Below are positions 29,130 through 40,694 of a stretch of 64,000 bases of DNA, one piece after another. Origin of the DNA: Triops longicaudatus (Eukaryota > Arthropoda > Branchiopoda > Notostraca > Triopsidae); the NCBI GenBank assembly GCA_022885665.1, contig JAGQDJ010000629.1, positions 361,273 to 425,272 on the forward strand, given 5' to 3'. The notes below the pieces were generated by a model, which made no database searches, had not been told where the DNA came from, and was given only the letters and a program-made list of their open reading frames with translations. Both the position numbers and the translations under genes were made by a program. Positions within the stretch are counted from its first letter, which is position 1, and each line of letters begins with the position of its first letter.

Positions 29130-32100
29130 GAAGTGGGCGGGTGAAGTAGGGTTGTGGATATAAGGAGGTGGGTTTTTTGAGGGGTATAAGCACCGCAAAA
29201 GCTTTCGTGGCCGGTGACAGCGGTTGTAAAGTTAACTTTTCTCTATCGCGGCGGCGGAGACTTCAAGTTTGTGTGTATGCAAAGGTGGGCGGATCGCCGT
29301 GGAAGTCCTTCTGAAGAAACTTTGGGTGAGAGGAGGCTGAAAGTCAAGAAGACCGCTGTTGCATTATATAACAGCGGCGAAGGCGAACCTTTTTTAATAA
29401 AAAATTTTCGCAGAGACGCTTTTTGTTTTAAGGCTATTCTGGCCGAATTAGGAGGCGGAAATTTGACTTCGTCTTCCTGGAAAAAAGGAATCATGCCGCC
29501 TTGGAGGAATATGCAGACAGTCGGATCAGTAACAGGAGCCTGAAATGAATCTTTTATAGACTAAAGAGTTTGGGGGCTTTTCTGTGTCTAGAGGGGGGAG
29601 CGCATCGGTAACTGTAAGGTATAGTATTGTTTCAGTACCGGCATTCGAAATTTTTTTTTTTAGAAAAAACAAGCAAAAGAACAAGAAAGGAAGGATTGAG
29701 TATTCTCTTTTAGCTCGAAATCTTTCGCTTAAGAAGCTCACAATGTTCCAGGTTTCCGGATTTGTAAGGGATGAGAAAACATTTTTATGCAAAAATGTTA
29801 GAGGAAATCGGACATGTCTTGTCGCTGTTTTATGCTAATGAGCGCTTAAAAGTGCCTGGCAAGTGTTTAGGGTTCTAAATTTAAGCAAAAATAGCTACGC
29901 TGTCGAGCAAGAAAAGATGAGTTGTGTGGAACGCGTTGGATTGGATATGAAAGTAATGAGCTGAATGTGTGGGATATTAGTTTTAATGAAGGGTGCAAAG
30001 ATTTTTTTAAAAGACGAGGCATGTTATATATAGACTGTGAAAGCAATTAGGCTAACGCTGGGTCGTATAGAGAAAAAAAAAAAGAAGGATAATGCTACAA
30101 TGTTTCGGTGGTTGTAATTGTGGGCTAAGCAGCGGCTAAAGGAGCCGTGTCACTGCAAGCCCCTGTCAATTTACGGCGACTTGATGGCGCCCGGTCAAGT
30201 TCTCGTTGAGGGAAAACGTTGTTCCTGCGTGGATGATCTCCGCCAAACACTGGGAAAGGAGAAAACATCACAAGTTTACAGGTAGATAAGGACGAGGGAA
30301 ACCAGAAGCAAAAGTGACAGCAAGAAATTCATTCTTGCTCAGCAAGTTCCGCACAGTAACGACATGCCCTTGCACCGAGTGAATTTATTCTTGCTCAGGT
30401 TATAGCCCTAGTTCCCATTACCTACAACGTTGACGGTCCTTCGAACGTTTTTACCCAACAGGAACTATGGTCATTTCCCTAATCACCTCTACCGAAATCT
30501 TAGTGCCCCAAAACTAGGCCTAAACGAGGACTAAGACCCTAAGAGTTTGCTAGAGTGCTTCAAAAATACTCTTTACAAGTACCCAAGTACTTGTAATGCA
30601 AGGGAAAGTGGAACTTAAAGAAAAGAAAATTTACACATAATTTAGAGGAGAAATGCAAAAGAAGTTCTGTACATTTCCGTATTCGTCGAGTCCGGTAAAT
30701 TATCGACGTAGCAATGGAACTAGTTTTCAGTTTGTTCCACAAACCCGTCATACATGGAAACGCTCGGTTTGCCTACTAACTTTCATTTATATTTGTACGT
30801 AATTGCTACTAAACGCCATTCTGATAAAATTAGCTTCGGTATACTGTCCTTCTATATTTAAACGTTAAATTCCATTCACATTTTTTCTTTGTGATGATAC
30901 AGCAAGCAATTCAATCTACTCTTTGAATTTAATTTAAAAAAGTCATCTTAGTTACTAACAGTCTGCGCAAATGCAATAGGGGATACATTAAAACAGTCTC
31001 AGTTTGGATAGTTTTCGATTACTACGTTTCTAAACAACATGGATTTAAAGCACTCAGTACTTCCTAAAAATAGTTTTAACCAATAAAAAACTGATATAAT
31101 TTTGCTTTTAGCTACTTAGCTACTGTTTTTACCGATTTTATAACTTCCAATCGAGTTTCTTTAAGATAAGGTTAGAAATCTCCCCACATTAACAGTTGAT
31201 TTTGACATACCAATTACTAACTACAGTAACATCACGTTTCTTTTTGCGGAAATCAATGGAGCCTAGAAACATTCGTACGTGTCAGTGTTTAGCTATCGTT
31301 TTCAGAGAATAAATGTCGCCTGTTTGGATGTCCATCGTAAATAGAGTTCATTAACGTAAGTTGAACCCTGTTTGTCAACGGAAAATGCACGCTGAGTCGA
31401 GGCTTGCGTATACAGTACTTCTACACGTTAACTTCTATTTTGGTAAAGGTACCTTGCAAGGAGCGAAGCGCAGTAATGAGGACATGTTAGTGTAACGTAG
31501 TACGCTTTCAATTTACCGTCGTAATGGTGTTGGTTTTCCGTTCAGATGGCTGGTTCTCGGTTTCGGTTTCGCGGTTTGGTTCGTCCGAAGTATTAGACGG
31601 CATTTTGCTCGTGTTTGAAAGGCGCCGTCCTGACTCTTGCATGTTCGATAGCTTCTTTTTTATGCTCTTATAGTTCTCTCTCCGTCTTGGTGTTCTTCAG
31701 CGGAGAAGGTGAGGAGCGGAAAGAACGAGGTTATGGCGGCGATGGCGCCGGTCCGGTGGCTGGCGTGATTCGCCGTGATTTGTCGGCTTGCCACGGCTTA
31801 TGATAGAATAGCTTTTCCATAGGTGGAAAGCCCCCTCAGCTTAAAAAAAAAAATCCCGCATAGCTACGCACTCGGCTAGTGATTCCAAAAGCCCTCTAAG
31901 GAATGTAGAAACGAATTTGTATGATTTCTCATTTATTTTATTGTATTTTCCCCGCTTTGGTGAGGTTGCATGCAACGATACTTTTAGTAGTGGGAAAACG
32001 AAAAAGGCGGAGTGTATTGACAAATGCGTAGACGGGGGAAAACGAGCCTCTTCCTCAAAAGCGTTTTCCTTATGGGATCCAAATGAATTGAACCCTAAAT

Positions 32101-33724
32101 AGGCGTTGCTCCCGCTCGTCTCTTCGGAGCCCGGTGCGGGGTTTTAAGTCGTATTACGATTGCTTTAAAAGATGCTGGCGTGCCAAGTTTGCCGTTTTGG
32201 CAGCAAGCGAGCGATTCCTAAGGTTAATTCAGAGGGTAAAAGCTATTACCACTTTTCTCTCCATTTCGAAGACGAGCCCGGCTTTCTGAACACTCCCTCT
32301 GAAAATTAAAGTCTCGTTGATTATGACGCCGATGCACGAGTTTCCGAATTCGGTCGTTTCGTGGTCTCTGAAAAGCTGTTCCAAAATGAATGAAACTAAT
32401 TAAAGATTATCGTGTTTTTTGTTGCGGGAAAAGGGCACAGTGAACACTCTTATATTAAGAAGAATTTTCGTCTTACACTTGGCAAAGTCGACAAAGTGAA
32501 ACTTCATGGGAGGTGCAAAGGAAGCGTACGACAGCGAACTTCTTTTTCCAAAAAAAAGATAGGAATTCAATTCGAATAATTGAGGTGTGATTATTTTCCA
32601 AGTGAGAAGTTATACAGAGTTCAGTCATTTTTATGAGCCTTGGGGAATTGTCAGTTATATGTCATTTCATTATTACTTCCACATAGAATCAAACTTTGTA
32701 CAAACGACCCGAAGTAGTCGAGATGTATTTTTCTACCGATTTTCTTTTTACAATTCGAGGTTAAAAAGCTGGGAAACTGGGATGTTTTCTAGCGAGGGTT
32801 AAGATCCATTGTTGTCTCACTATACACAGAAATTCAAGCAAAGGAGGGGGCTCAACCAAACGGTAACAATCAAGGGACAACTTGGCAATCTTGGACGTTG
32901 CAACTTGGGTTTAGCAGTGTTGCAACTTACCACGAGGAAAAAAAGCTATGGAGTTCGGGATGTAATTGAATTCAGGGGGCATATATTAACAATAACAAGT
33001 AATACGATGTTGGTCAACTGGTTTTGAAATTGTTTGTCACAAATGAAGACGAGCCATGAGACATAGGGGAGGATAAAGAAAACAACGAGACCCGGAAACG
33101 ATATTAAAACAACATAATAAGAATTTGTTTTTACAGGAAATGAAATGCTGCTGTACACATAGGGTTTGGGTGGCTCGACACTTGTCTTCACGAAGTTCTA
33201 ATGTCTAGTATTGTCTGTGCTCTTGCCTACCCCGCTCCATTTTCGAATCTTGCATGAGAAAGCTTCGCCATGATTATCCAGACCGAACTTGTTCGAAATT
33301 TTGATATCACAGGCGATCTTCTTCCATTTTACTTCTTTTGTCTTCCTCGTTTCCTTGACCGCTTATGGTCTCCGTTCCTCCCACTTGGAACGTTTCACCG
33401 ATACCATTTTGCGTTATTACAGCAAACAGCACGAAATGCGTTCTTCTCCTAGGCGGTTGATGTGCCCCGTCTTCTCATTAGAAAATGTTACAACAAGATC
33501 ATTGGTTCTAATTGCAAGAAGGATTGCGATGTAGTTGACTAATAAAGCGCACAGTACAGGGTGTCAAAATGGCGTCGCAGTGTATGGCTGCGAGAGACGT
33601 ATGTTGGGTTTTGGTGTGGAGTCATTTTCCTCGCAAACGGCAATAAAATCCCATACGAGGAGCAGTCTAGTTTTTGTAACATTTCCTAAGAAAATGTACG
33701 TCTGGCACTAGGGAAAGTGAAGCT
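29130..33724. other. Downstream flank of the Sp gene without a recognised gene
   Basis: No convincing coding unit. The 12-mer ATTCTTGCTCAG occurs twice (30331-30342 and 30387-30398). A GC-richer patch spans about 31440-32130. AAAATGGCG is at 33566. Nothing here looks like a neighbouring gene's last exon. Confidence 0.6.
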
Positions 33725-34069
33725 CGTTCAAAAGACCGTTTTATTGTTTCTTAGCTTCGGTTGTCTGTATAGAATCTGGTCGTTTCTTTGTCGTTACAAA
33801 GTAATCTACAACATAAGTCACGAGAAATTTCACTAAAATGACAAAACGCACGTGGCTTCGTAATCAGCGACCCGCTGTGGTGAAGAAAAGGTGACTTTAC
33901 AAACAGATGATAGGAATCGAGAATGGGGAGGGGGGCAGGGGCGAGAAGTTAGGTTGATTGGCTCTGAGGGTTAGATAAACGCTTTCTTTGCTGCCTCTAC
34001 ACTTCGTAAATTCATAGTTCGCGTGTGTAAGTCACCAGCCCTAAGCTTACATGGTAGGGTGTTGACATT
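33725..34069 (-). other. Sp8: Predicted 3' UTR of the Sp gene
   Basis: From the base after the stop codon to about 15-20 nt past the first canonical poly(A) hexamer on the minus strand. No splice donor is needed here because the stop lies in the exon. The plus-strand G-rich run at 33926-33942 becomes a C-rich run in the transcript. The exact cleavage site is inferred. Confidence 0.55.
33741..33746 (-). terminator. Poly(A) signal AATAAA for the Sp gene
   Basis: TTTATT on the plus strand reads AATAAA on the minus strand, 324 nt beyond the Sp stop codon. I saw no earlier AATAAA between the stop and this site. RNA 3' end data would settle it. Confidence 0.6.
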
Positions 34070-35566
34070 TCAAACACCAGACTTGAGGTCATCGCCGGGG
34101 ATCGGTCCTCCGTTGAGGGCGTCTGGGTGAAGTGAATGAGGCGGCGGACTGCTGACAGAGGCGGGCGAATTAACGCTGGGAGGTTCGGATTGACTGTTGT
34201 CTTCGGATTCTGAGCAAGAGCCGCAGCTGGAGCCGCCCTTGGTACTGTTGCTGCCGCTGTGCGTCTTAACGTGTTTGGAAAGATGGTCTGACCTCATGAA
34301 GCGTTTATTGCACACGGGGCAGGCGAAGCGTTTCTCGCCTGTGTGAGTACGCAAATGTCGCTGCAGCTCGTCAGAACGCGTGAAGCGTTTGCCGCAGAAG
34401 AGCCAGTTGCAGACGAAGGGTCGCTCGCCGGTGTGCCAACGGAGATGAGCTTTCAAGTGCGACGTTTTACCGTACACTTTCCCGCAACCGGGGATATGGC
34501 AGCTGTGAATGTTTCGTTTGCGGAGATGGGCACCTGCAGGACCCAAACGGTCCGCTTCTTGACAGTTGGGACAGTCGCATGTCGCCCTACCCGTGTAACG
34601 ACGCGAGGATCGGGGAGAAGGTACTTGAGGCAGGCTGGGTTGGTGGCTCAAGCCAAAGGGTGAGCCCACTGGACCTCCAACACCGACCCCCATGCTCTGG
34701 GTAGGTAACATGGATTTGTACGTATCTTGAAACAAGTGTTGGCCTGATGAGAGGAGATGTTGGTTCGAGGCCGCCAACGAGTGGCTTAAAGAGGAGTAAT
34801 CGGTCGCTCCGGTGTAGGTGGCGGCCGCGGCGGCAGCGGCTGCGTGCATGCCGGACATGGTCGGCATGGATAAACCTGGGTTACCGCCACCCATGTCCAA
34901 CCAGCCGCCAGCAGCAGCAGCTTGGTGAACATCCCACCAAGCGGCGGGGTTATTCATGTTAAGTCCGTTGACGCCCGCCACTTCTTGTTTGATGGACGCG
35001 TGTGGGTTGACAGCCGAGTTGAAGGGCCAGGATTCGTAAGGATGGGCAGCTACGCGGGAGTACATTTGCATGGTACCCAAGTGCGACGCGCTTTGAGTGG
35101 TGTCCGTTTGGGCCATGGAGGTATTGAGGTGGCCACCGGTGCCGGTCATACCAGTGCTGCCAGGTGCGGTGGCGCCGAAGTATAGGTCGCTGGCACCGTA
35201 AGAGGTGGTGTGACCGTTGCAGGTCGCCATGGTGGTAGCGGTAACCATGGGACGTTGGTGGTGGTAACTGGACATGCCCATGCTGACACTACCGACGCTG
35301 GTGGCTGCTGCACTGCAAGTGTTGGGAACTGAGGTTCGGCTGGCTATGTTGGAGGGGTTGCACGTGGTGAGGTGCTGCTGAGAGGGAGCGGGTGTGACGG
35401 CTGCGGTGGTTGAGGCGGGACTGGGGTTGCTCTGCGAAGTTTTCTTCCAGGGATGAAAACCCTTACCCACTGCGGCATCGGCCAAAGGAGGAGGACTCTT
35501 GGACGACAGTTTACTGCACTGGGCGGCTAACATAGCCAACGGAGTTCCTCGCAATCCGGGGTGTTC
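34070..35566 (-). CDS. Sp8: Sp6-9 class (Sp8/Sp9-like) zinc-finger transcription factor, terminal coding exon
   Basis: Nuclear DNA-binding regulator of the buttonhead/Sp family, expected to bind GC/GT boxes. Residue numbers count from the upstream ATG at 35611. The SP box TPLAMLAAQCSK lies at 23-34, followed by GKGFHPWKK at 49-57, both hallmarks of the Sp6-9 subclass. Next come a Ser/Thr/Pro-rich region, HPYESWPF (190-197), a sumoylation-type IKQE (207-210), WWDVH and GGWLDM (225-240) and a poly-Ala run near 257-264. The Btd box CDCPNC is at 345-350. The three C2H2 fingers use C371/C376/H389/H393, C401/C406/H419/H423 and C431/C434/H447/H451, with standard Sp contact helices (KTSHLKA, RSDELQR, RSDHLSK). 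The tail is Ser-rich and ends in TGA at 34072-34070. The exon starts at a splice acceptor, so residues 1-15 are intronic read-through. The first ATG inside the exon is at 35533 and would give 487 residues, close to the short vertebrate Sp8 form; an upstream start through an in-frame exon is the alternative. Insect orthologues are named Sp1 or Sp8. The class assignment is firm. Confidence 0.95.
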   Translation of the reverse strand, partial: EHPGLRGTPLAMLAAQCSKLSSKSPPPLADAAVGKGFHPWKKTSQSNPSPASTTAAVTPAPSQQHLTTCNPSNIASRTSVPNTCSAAATSVGSVSMGMSSYHHQRPMVTATTMATCNGHTTSYGASDLYFGATAPGSTGMTGTGGHLNTSMAQTDTTQSASHLGTMQMYSRVAAHPYESWPFNSAVNPHASIKQEVAGVNGLNMNNPAAWWDVHQAAAAGGWLDMGGGNPGLSMPTMSGMHAAAAAAAATYTGATDYSSLSHSLAASNQHLLSSGQHLFQDTYKSMLPTQSMGVGVGGPVGSPFGLSHQPSLPQVPSPRSSRRYTGRATCDCPNCQEADRLGPAGAHLRKRNIHSCHIPGCGKVYGKTSHLKAHLRWHTGERPFVCNWLFCGKRFTRSDELQRHLRTHTGEKRFACPVCNKRFMRSDHLSKHVKTHSGSNSTKGGSSCGSCSESEDNSQSEPPSVNSPASVSSPPPHSLHPDALNGGPIPGDDLKSGV

Positions 35567-35586
35567 CTGTTTGCACGGAAGAGAAC
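35567..35586 (-). promoter_or_regulatory. Splice acceptor of the main Sp exon
   Basis: On the minus strand a pyrimidine-rich stretch, TTGTTCTCTTCCGTGCAAACAG, ends at an AG (35568-35567), and the next base starts GAACACCCCGG. The protein from here, EHPGLRGTPLAM, aligns with the N-terminus of vertebrate Sp8/Sp9 (EEP...TPLAM), where an intron also lies just upstream. The codons before it encode MFLIQGISC and have no family counterpart. The acceptor is in phase 0 with the Sp frame. Confidence 0.8.
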
Positions 35587-38500
35587 AAGAAATCCCTTGG
35601 ATTAGAAACATTGGACCTTGTACTTTTTTTTCGCATTTTTCTATACATCTTGAGAATTGTGGTCCTAAACCAATTACAAATGTTCAATCTGGCGCAATCT
35701 TGCTATTCACTATATACCAATACCAAGCTAAGGCTTAACAACACAAAGGGCTATCAAAGGGTATTCAGCAATTTGTAAGTATTCTACATCCCTTTGTTGG
35801 GTCCTTTTGCCGCGTAATACCCGTACTGTCACTTTCATCTAATACTAGCAAAGCCTTGGGAAGTCCGCCAAGTTTGTTTTTGCCTTCGATGTCGTGTAAT
35901 CTTGTTACAGAGCTGGACCAAATCACCCTCCTTCATTCTCCTTCTCCTCTTCCCCCTCCTCCTCCTTAAAACCGAAGTGTTCAGATGGGAGACTATATAT
36001 AAAAGATAGCCCAGATGACGTCAACACTTCCGTGTCTTTCTTTTTTTTTAATACTCCCAAAAAGGTCGGATATGGAGCAAGGAACGGTAATTCTTCTTTC
36101 ACCTATCTTTTTATTCGTGTCAATGGCAACAATGGGCAAAAGCTAATATTGGTTCGGGGACCGGGGCGGTTCAAACTTGGCCTGCGTAGAAGAGGGTCTT
36201 TTTGGTAAAGAAATGGGAGGCTGAGGTGGTTGAGAAATCGTAAGGTGGCGGCGTTCGGCGACGACCAAATTGTTAAAATGCAAGGAGAAGAAGACAAGAA
36301 GACAATAAGAAAGAAAAAAAAAAACAAAGGCTTTTGGTGTGGGGCGCTTCATTAAAAGTCGGAGATCGCCGAATGCATCGAACAAAGGGACACCGCACCA
36401 AGAGGCGTGGTCCATGGGATCGGCTCCGGTACAAGTTTGGGCGCACCGTTTCAGGAACTCTATGCAAAAGAATAGCAGAACGACTTCTTTGCACCAGCTA
36501 TGAAAAAGAATTAAAAGGAAGGCAAAGAACCTCTCCAAAACAAGAAGATTGCCTAATGTTAAGCAGTAGTAATAAAGAAAATATTTTTTTTCCCAAGCCC
36601 GTTCTCTTTTATTTTACTGTTGAAAGAAACGGATTTGGGGACTTAAGGCAAAGCTAGGAAATCAATTTCACCTCTGATTAGTCTCTACGCATGTTGATGA
36701 GTTACAGAAAAGCTTTTTGTTGCTTTTTGGGAGTGGAAAGTTCGCGAGAAGCAAGTCAATATTTGCTTGCGCGTAAGTTCGAATAGATTGATAAAAAGGG
36801 TGTACACCTGTACGGCGTTAACCATTTCTGATCGTTTAGAGAACACTGCAATGATAATACGGACTGCAATCTCGCTAATGTATTTTTCATCGATGGCAGA
36901 CAATGAAAACCCTCAGGACCCCTGACTGAGTCGTACAAGGCACTGCGGGATACGTATGTCGGCAAGGTACTGTATGTATGTGCAAACTCTCTGGGAGCCC
37001 ACGATACTCCTGTCGTATAAAAAAGGACCACCAAGCTAGCAATACCTTTTTAAATTATGAATAGTTAACTTTTAACAGCGGTAGAGATCTTCAAAACAAA
37101 AGTGTGTAACAAACTGGGTTTTTATGTCTTGTTCTAAAAAAATCTCAGTTTTATTTATTCAGCTATTTTTCCCTATTTAATTTTTGGAATTATTTGTATC
37201 AATCGAGAGACTGAGAAAAGAGCTATTCTCTTCTTCGGCGCCAAGTTCTTGGCTCGGGTAATTAGTAACGTATTGGCTATGCTGGTGGTCAGGGACTCAA
37301 CAATGGAAGTAAGCGAGTTTAGCTCGTTTATGCTTCTATCCCTATCCTTTCGTTCTCCTGTTTCTTAGGAGTCTCGGCCGTCTCATTCCAATCATGGGTG
37401 GGTTGTACAAAGACACCCATAAAACCCTCGAGACAGATAGGTATCTTTTGCTGGGTTTCTCGTTTTCTTTATTTTATTTCTCTGTCTCTAACTTGCAATA
37501 AGACAATAGTTCCATTAAGCGAAAATCCTGAGCAGTACGTTTACCCATATCGGACCTGAGGGAGTAGCAGACCGCGCTTTAAAAGCTATAAGGCTTCCTT
37601 AAACCCGTAAATTTCTCCCCGCTGTCGTAAGCTTAATCTAAACGTACGCGAGCCAGTTTCCCAATTAGGTGGGGAACATTTCCAGGCGCCGCGCTTCTTT
37701 TCGGTTTCGAGGCATACAGATATAGTGTAAAGTAAATGCTTTAACAAATTCTTTCGAAATAAATACTTGAAAAAATTATTTCATTCAGCTAGGTTATTCC
37801 TGTCGATTTTTTAATACGCAACATTCTGCCTATCACGAGTTCTTCGAATTAATGGTAACGCTCTGCCTAATGTGCCATAACGCACCGGACGAAGTTAACT
37901 TGTGCGTATTAGAACCAACGGAACTTTTTGAATTACGGAAGTTGGCAACGATTGGGGTTAGTTTGTTTACTAGGTCGTAAGAGCAACCTGGGTAGAGGGA
38001 GGAAGCTTCCAATTTTTTATGAGAGCATGATGGCAAGCTTTAATGGCGTACTCATCTCGCGCTGATAGCGTTCGTTGGCAGATGCTCTGCATCGCCTCCG
38101 GTTCCCACGTCATTTGCTTGTCTGGAAAATGAGTACCTGTAATCCACTCCTGCTCAGCAAGTCCCCACGAAGAAAAAGAAAAGGAATGGGGGTAGAATAG
38201 CAGCGAACAAGAGTCTTCACACAGAAAGATGATGATGATGCTGCGAAGGAGTATTCACTCGCGGCCTTAACAGCATCATCAACTCATACAGGCGCTTTAA
38301 CGAACAACGAGGAGCACCCAACAAAAGGCAGAGAAGAATACTTAAGAGAAAAAATAGCGATCAAGCTCTGTGTCTCCTCCCTTTCAGTGCACCGTTAAAT
38401 TTGTAATGAAGACGTTCTCAACACAAGAAAAGGATAAAAAAACGCTAGGGTTATGAATGGCGTTATCTTGCGTCAATTGAGTATCAGAACCCTCCTTCCA

Positions 38501-40602
38501 ACATTTTGACCGCCTTTCGTCCGATCTTGGCATTTGTAACACTTTAGCCTCTCCTGTGAGTACACATGTTTGTGGGACTCTATGCCTTGTTGATAGCAGT
38601 TACACAGACGACTGGACACTGTTCGTCTAACCTATCTTACAAGTTAGTTCTTCAGGTAATTAGAGAAACAATCTCCACTTTTTTTTAAATCAAGTTAAGC
38701 TGTGCTGAGTTTTTACAGAACAATAGGCAATATATTATCCCCGTGCCCCGTAATTATTTTCTGCTTAATTTGAAGTTGTTAGAGCCATCTTGGTAGGAAC
38801 CTTGTTAGACATAATTTGGAGCTAAATTCGACACAGTTATTAAGGAAAGTCTGTGACGTAGGAGGCTTGGAAACTCACAAGGAGCTGATTGGGTAGAAGC
38901 CTGAATGCATATAAGAGTGGTCTCCGACTTGCTTTTAATGATTCGGATACGTAACTGCGTACGAACCGATTGGGAAAGGCGGTGACGTCGTAAACCAAAC
39001 GCTGACACGTTGAACAGATCTTAAATGAAGTTTCTGACTTACGGATTAGTTATCATTTGTATTTTTGGGAAGCAGAAAAGACAATGATAGATGGTGGTTG
39101 GTCATTTTCTAGCAGCTGGGCATTTTGAATCTTGAAGTCATTAAGTAACGTTGAATTACAGAGAATTTTTTAAGCCTTGAAAGTTTCCAAGCGGTGATAA
39201 GATGAAATTTTTGTTGAGTTCGCGTCTCATATACTTCAGTGCATTTATGATTGTCTGATGCAACCTGGAAGACCAGGAGCTTCATTGGTTTTGAATCGCT
39301 AGTAGCTACTCTAAGCTACTTTCTACCATCATAAGCGAGACTTTTTCCTAAGCAACCAAGTTTACTAAAGTTCGGCTGTTCCCATAGCTAAATGGAAGAA
39401 CAGGGATCCTCCCTCCCAGATATTATTTTTTTTTTACGAGGTTGAACGGAAACCTTAATAATAAGACTATTTTTTTGACCAACCAGAGTTTACGTACCAG
39501 GTTAGAACGTTGTCGTTGTTTTGCCCCGCCATGCCATGCCATGGGTGCCATATTTATGCGCAGATAAAGTCCCTGAATAGTTATTGATGCGGTGGCAGGC
39601 CGCCCCCTCCTTTTTTCGCCGTTAGCTGGGCATATGTGAAGGAAGTATGCGCATTATACCGCGTTCGGTTTAACAACGATCGTACTCAAACTAAATGCAA
39701 CGGTCCTATAGTTTAGGATGCGGCCTGAGGATTTGCTGGACGCAGCTGCACTTTCAAGTGATTATTACTGCCGCAACAAAACTTTTTAACCATAGAGCAT
39801 GGTTTGACTTGATGGCGGGGGTGAGCTTTTAATAGAGTTTGTTCTTGTAGACTTAAGCAGGGGGCTGCTTAGAGAGTATGATGGTTGGGTGTACTGAATG
39901 TTGGAGAACGTGTTTTCTACGTAAGCGAATCCGCCCACCATGTCCGACCCCTGCCCGTCCCCTTTATGACAAAGGGGTCACTCCCCCTTGAACTATTATT
40001 GATGGAACACGAACGCCCTGTCATGTGTGTATGTGTTGTTACTGCTGGTCTTCCTACTTAGCACAAGACATTGTCCACCTACACCCCCCAAACTGTGCGC
40101 GCACCCTGAATCGACCGCCACATGAAAAGACTGCCGAAACGGCTGCTTGACCCTTCTGATGTGTCTATAATGAGCGTTTCTTTGTAAGATTACCCGTAGA
40201 TTCTTGTATGTCTTGTAAAGAAGGCATTTTTTTTTTCATTTGTAAACTTTTATTTTATTATTTGCTAGCGGATAAGTTTTACGCAGTTTTGAAAGTTTCG
40301 TGAAGCTTAGTCGCCATTTTGACACTGAACTACCTAGCAGTCATTTGTTGTGCTTTGCTGAATCGAGTGTAGGCCGAAAACTGCAGTGTAAGCCACTCTA
40401 TGATTGAAGGTTCTGCATTGGCTACTGGTGAATGTTTTTAAGTTAGTTTGTATTGCTAGCTCCAGATGATCACAATAATCTGATAGGACAGTTATTTGCG
40501 TAAGCTGGAGCTTAGGTTAGAGCGAGGGAAGGCAGTTTGTAAGGGCGTGTAGGCTCGGGGATGATTTTATTTTTATAAGGAGATGTAGAAGTCAAAACTT
40601 AC
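35569..40602 (-). other. Sp8: Putative 5' intron of the Sp gene, about 5 kb
   Basis: Gene-free stretch between the Sp exon acceptor and the donor of the candidate upstream exon. It holds a plus-strand polypyrimidine tract, TATA box and CRE near 35.93-36.02 kb, and an open minus segment behind a good acceptor at 36459 (CTATTCTTTTGCATAG) for which I see no good donor. There is a poly-T run near 39421. A GCCATCTT site is at 38784 and a GCCATTTT site at 40313. No repeats of known families are recognised. That this is one intron depends on the exon at 40603-40692 being real. Confidence 0.4.
35927..36023 (+). promoter_or_regulatory. Promoter-like cluster: pyrimidine tract, TATA box, CRE palindrome
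   Basis: A CT-rich tract of about 40 bases (35927-35967) is followed by TATATATAAAAG (35994-36005) and the perfect CRE palindrome TGACGTCA (36016-36023). It lies about 430 bases upstream of the Sp main exon. The TATA box reads best on the plus strand, opposite to Sp. It could drive a divergent transcript or act as an intronic enhancer. No downstream ORF of note follows. Confidence 0.35.
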
Positions 40603-40692
40603 CAGAATATCTTTATCCGCATGCCAGAGTCGAGTTTTGGAGTGCAAGAGGCCGTGGACTGCGCCTAAGCCACCAGATTGTCCATCTGGCAC
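40603..40692 (-). other. Sp8: Candidate upstream exon of the Sp gene (90 nt, phase 0)
   Basis: On the minus strand the segment is bordered by TTTGGTCTTGCAG before 40692 and by CTG|GTAAGTTTT after 40603, both strong. Only one of the three forward frames is open; it gives 30 residues beginning VPDGQSGGLG and ending LWHADKDIL. It joins the Sp exon frame exactly (phase 0 to phase 0), giving ...KDIL-EHPGLRGTPLAM. There is no in-frame ATG, so a coding role needs a start further upstream. In another frame ATGGACAATCTGGTGGCTTAG would be a short upstream ORF, so a 5' UTR role is equally possible. I do not recognise the peptide. Confidence 0.45.
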
Positions 40693-40694
40693 CT

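Noticed and set aside
34343..35185. Plus-strand open frames of 71-106 codons
   Set aside because: They are antisense shadows of the Sp coding exon, open because it is GC-rich.
36355..36459. Alternative first Sp exon with CCCATGGAC start
   Set aside because: Good acceptor and start context, but no donor in the phase needed to join the Sp exon.
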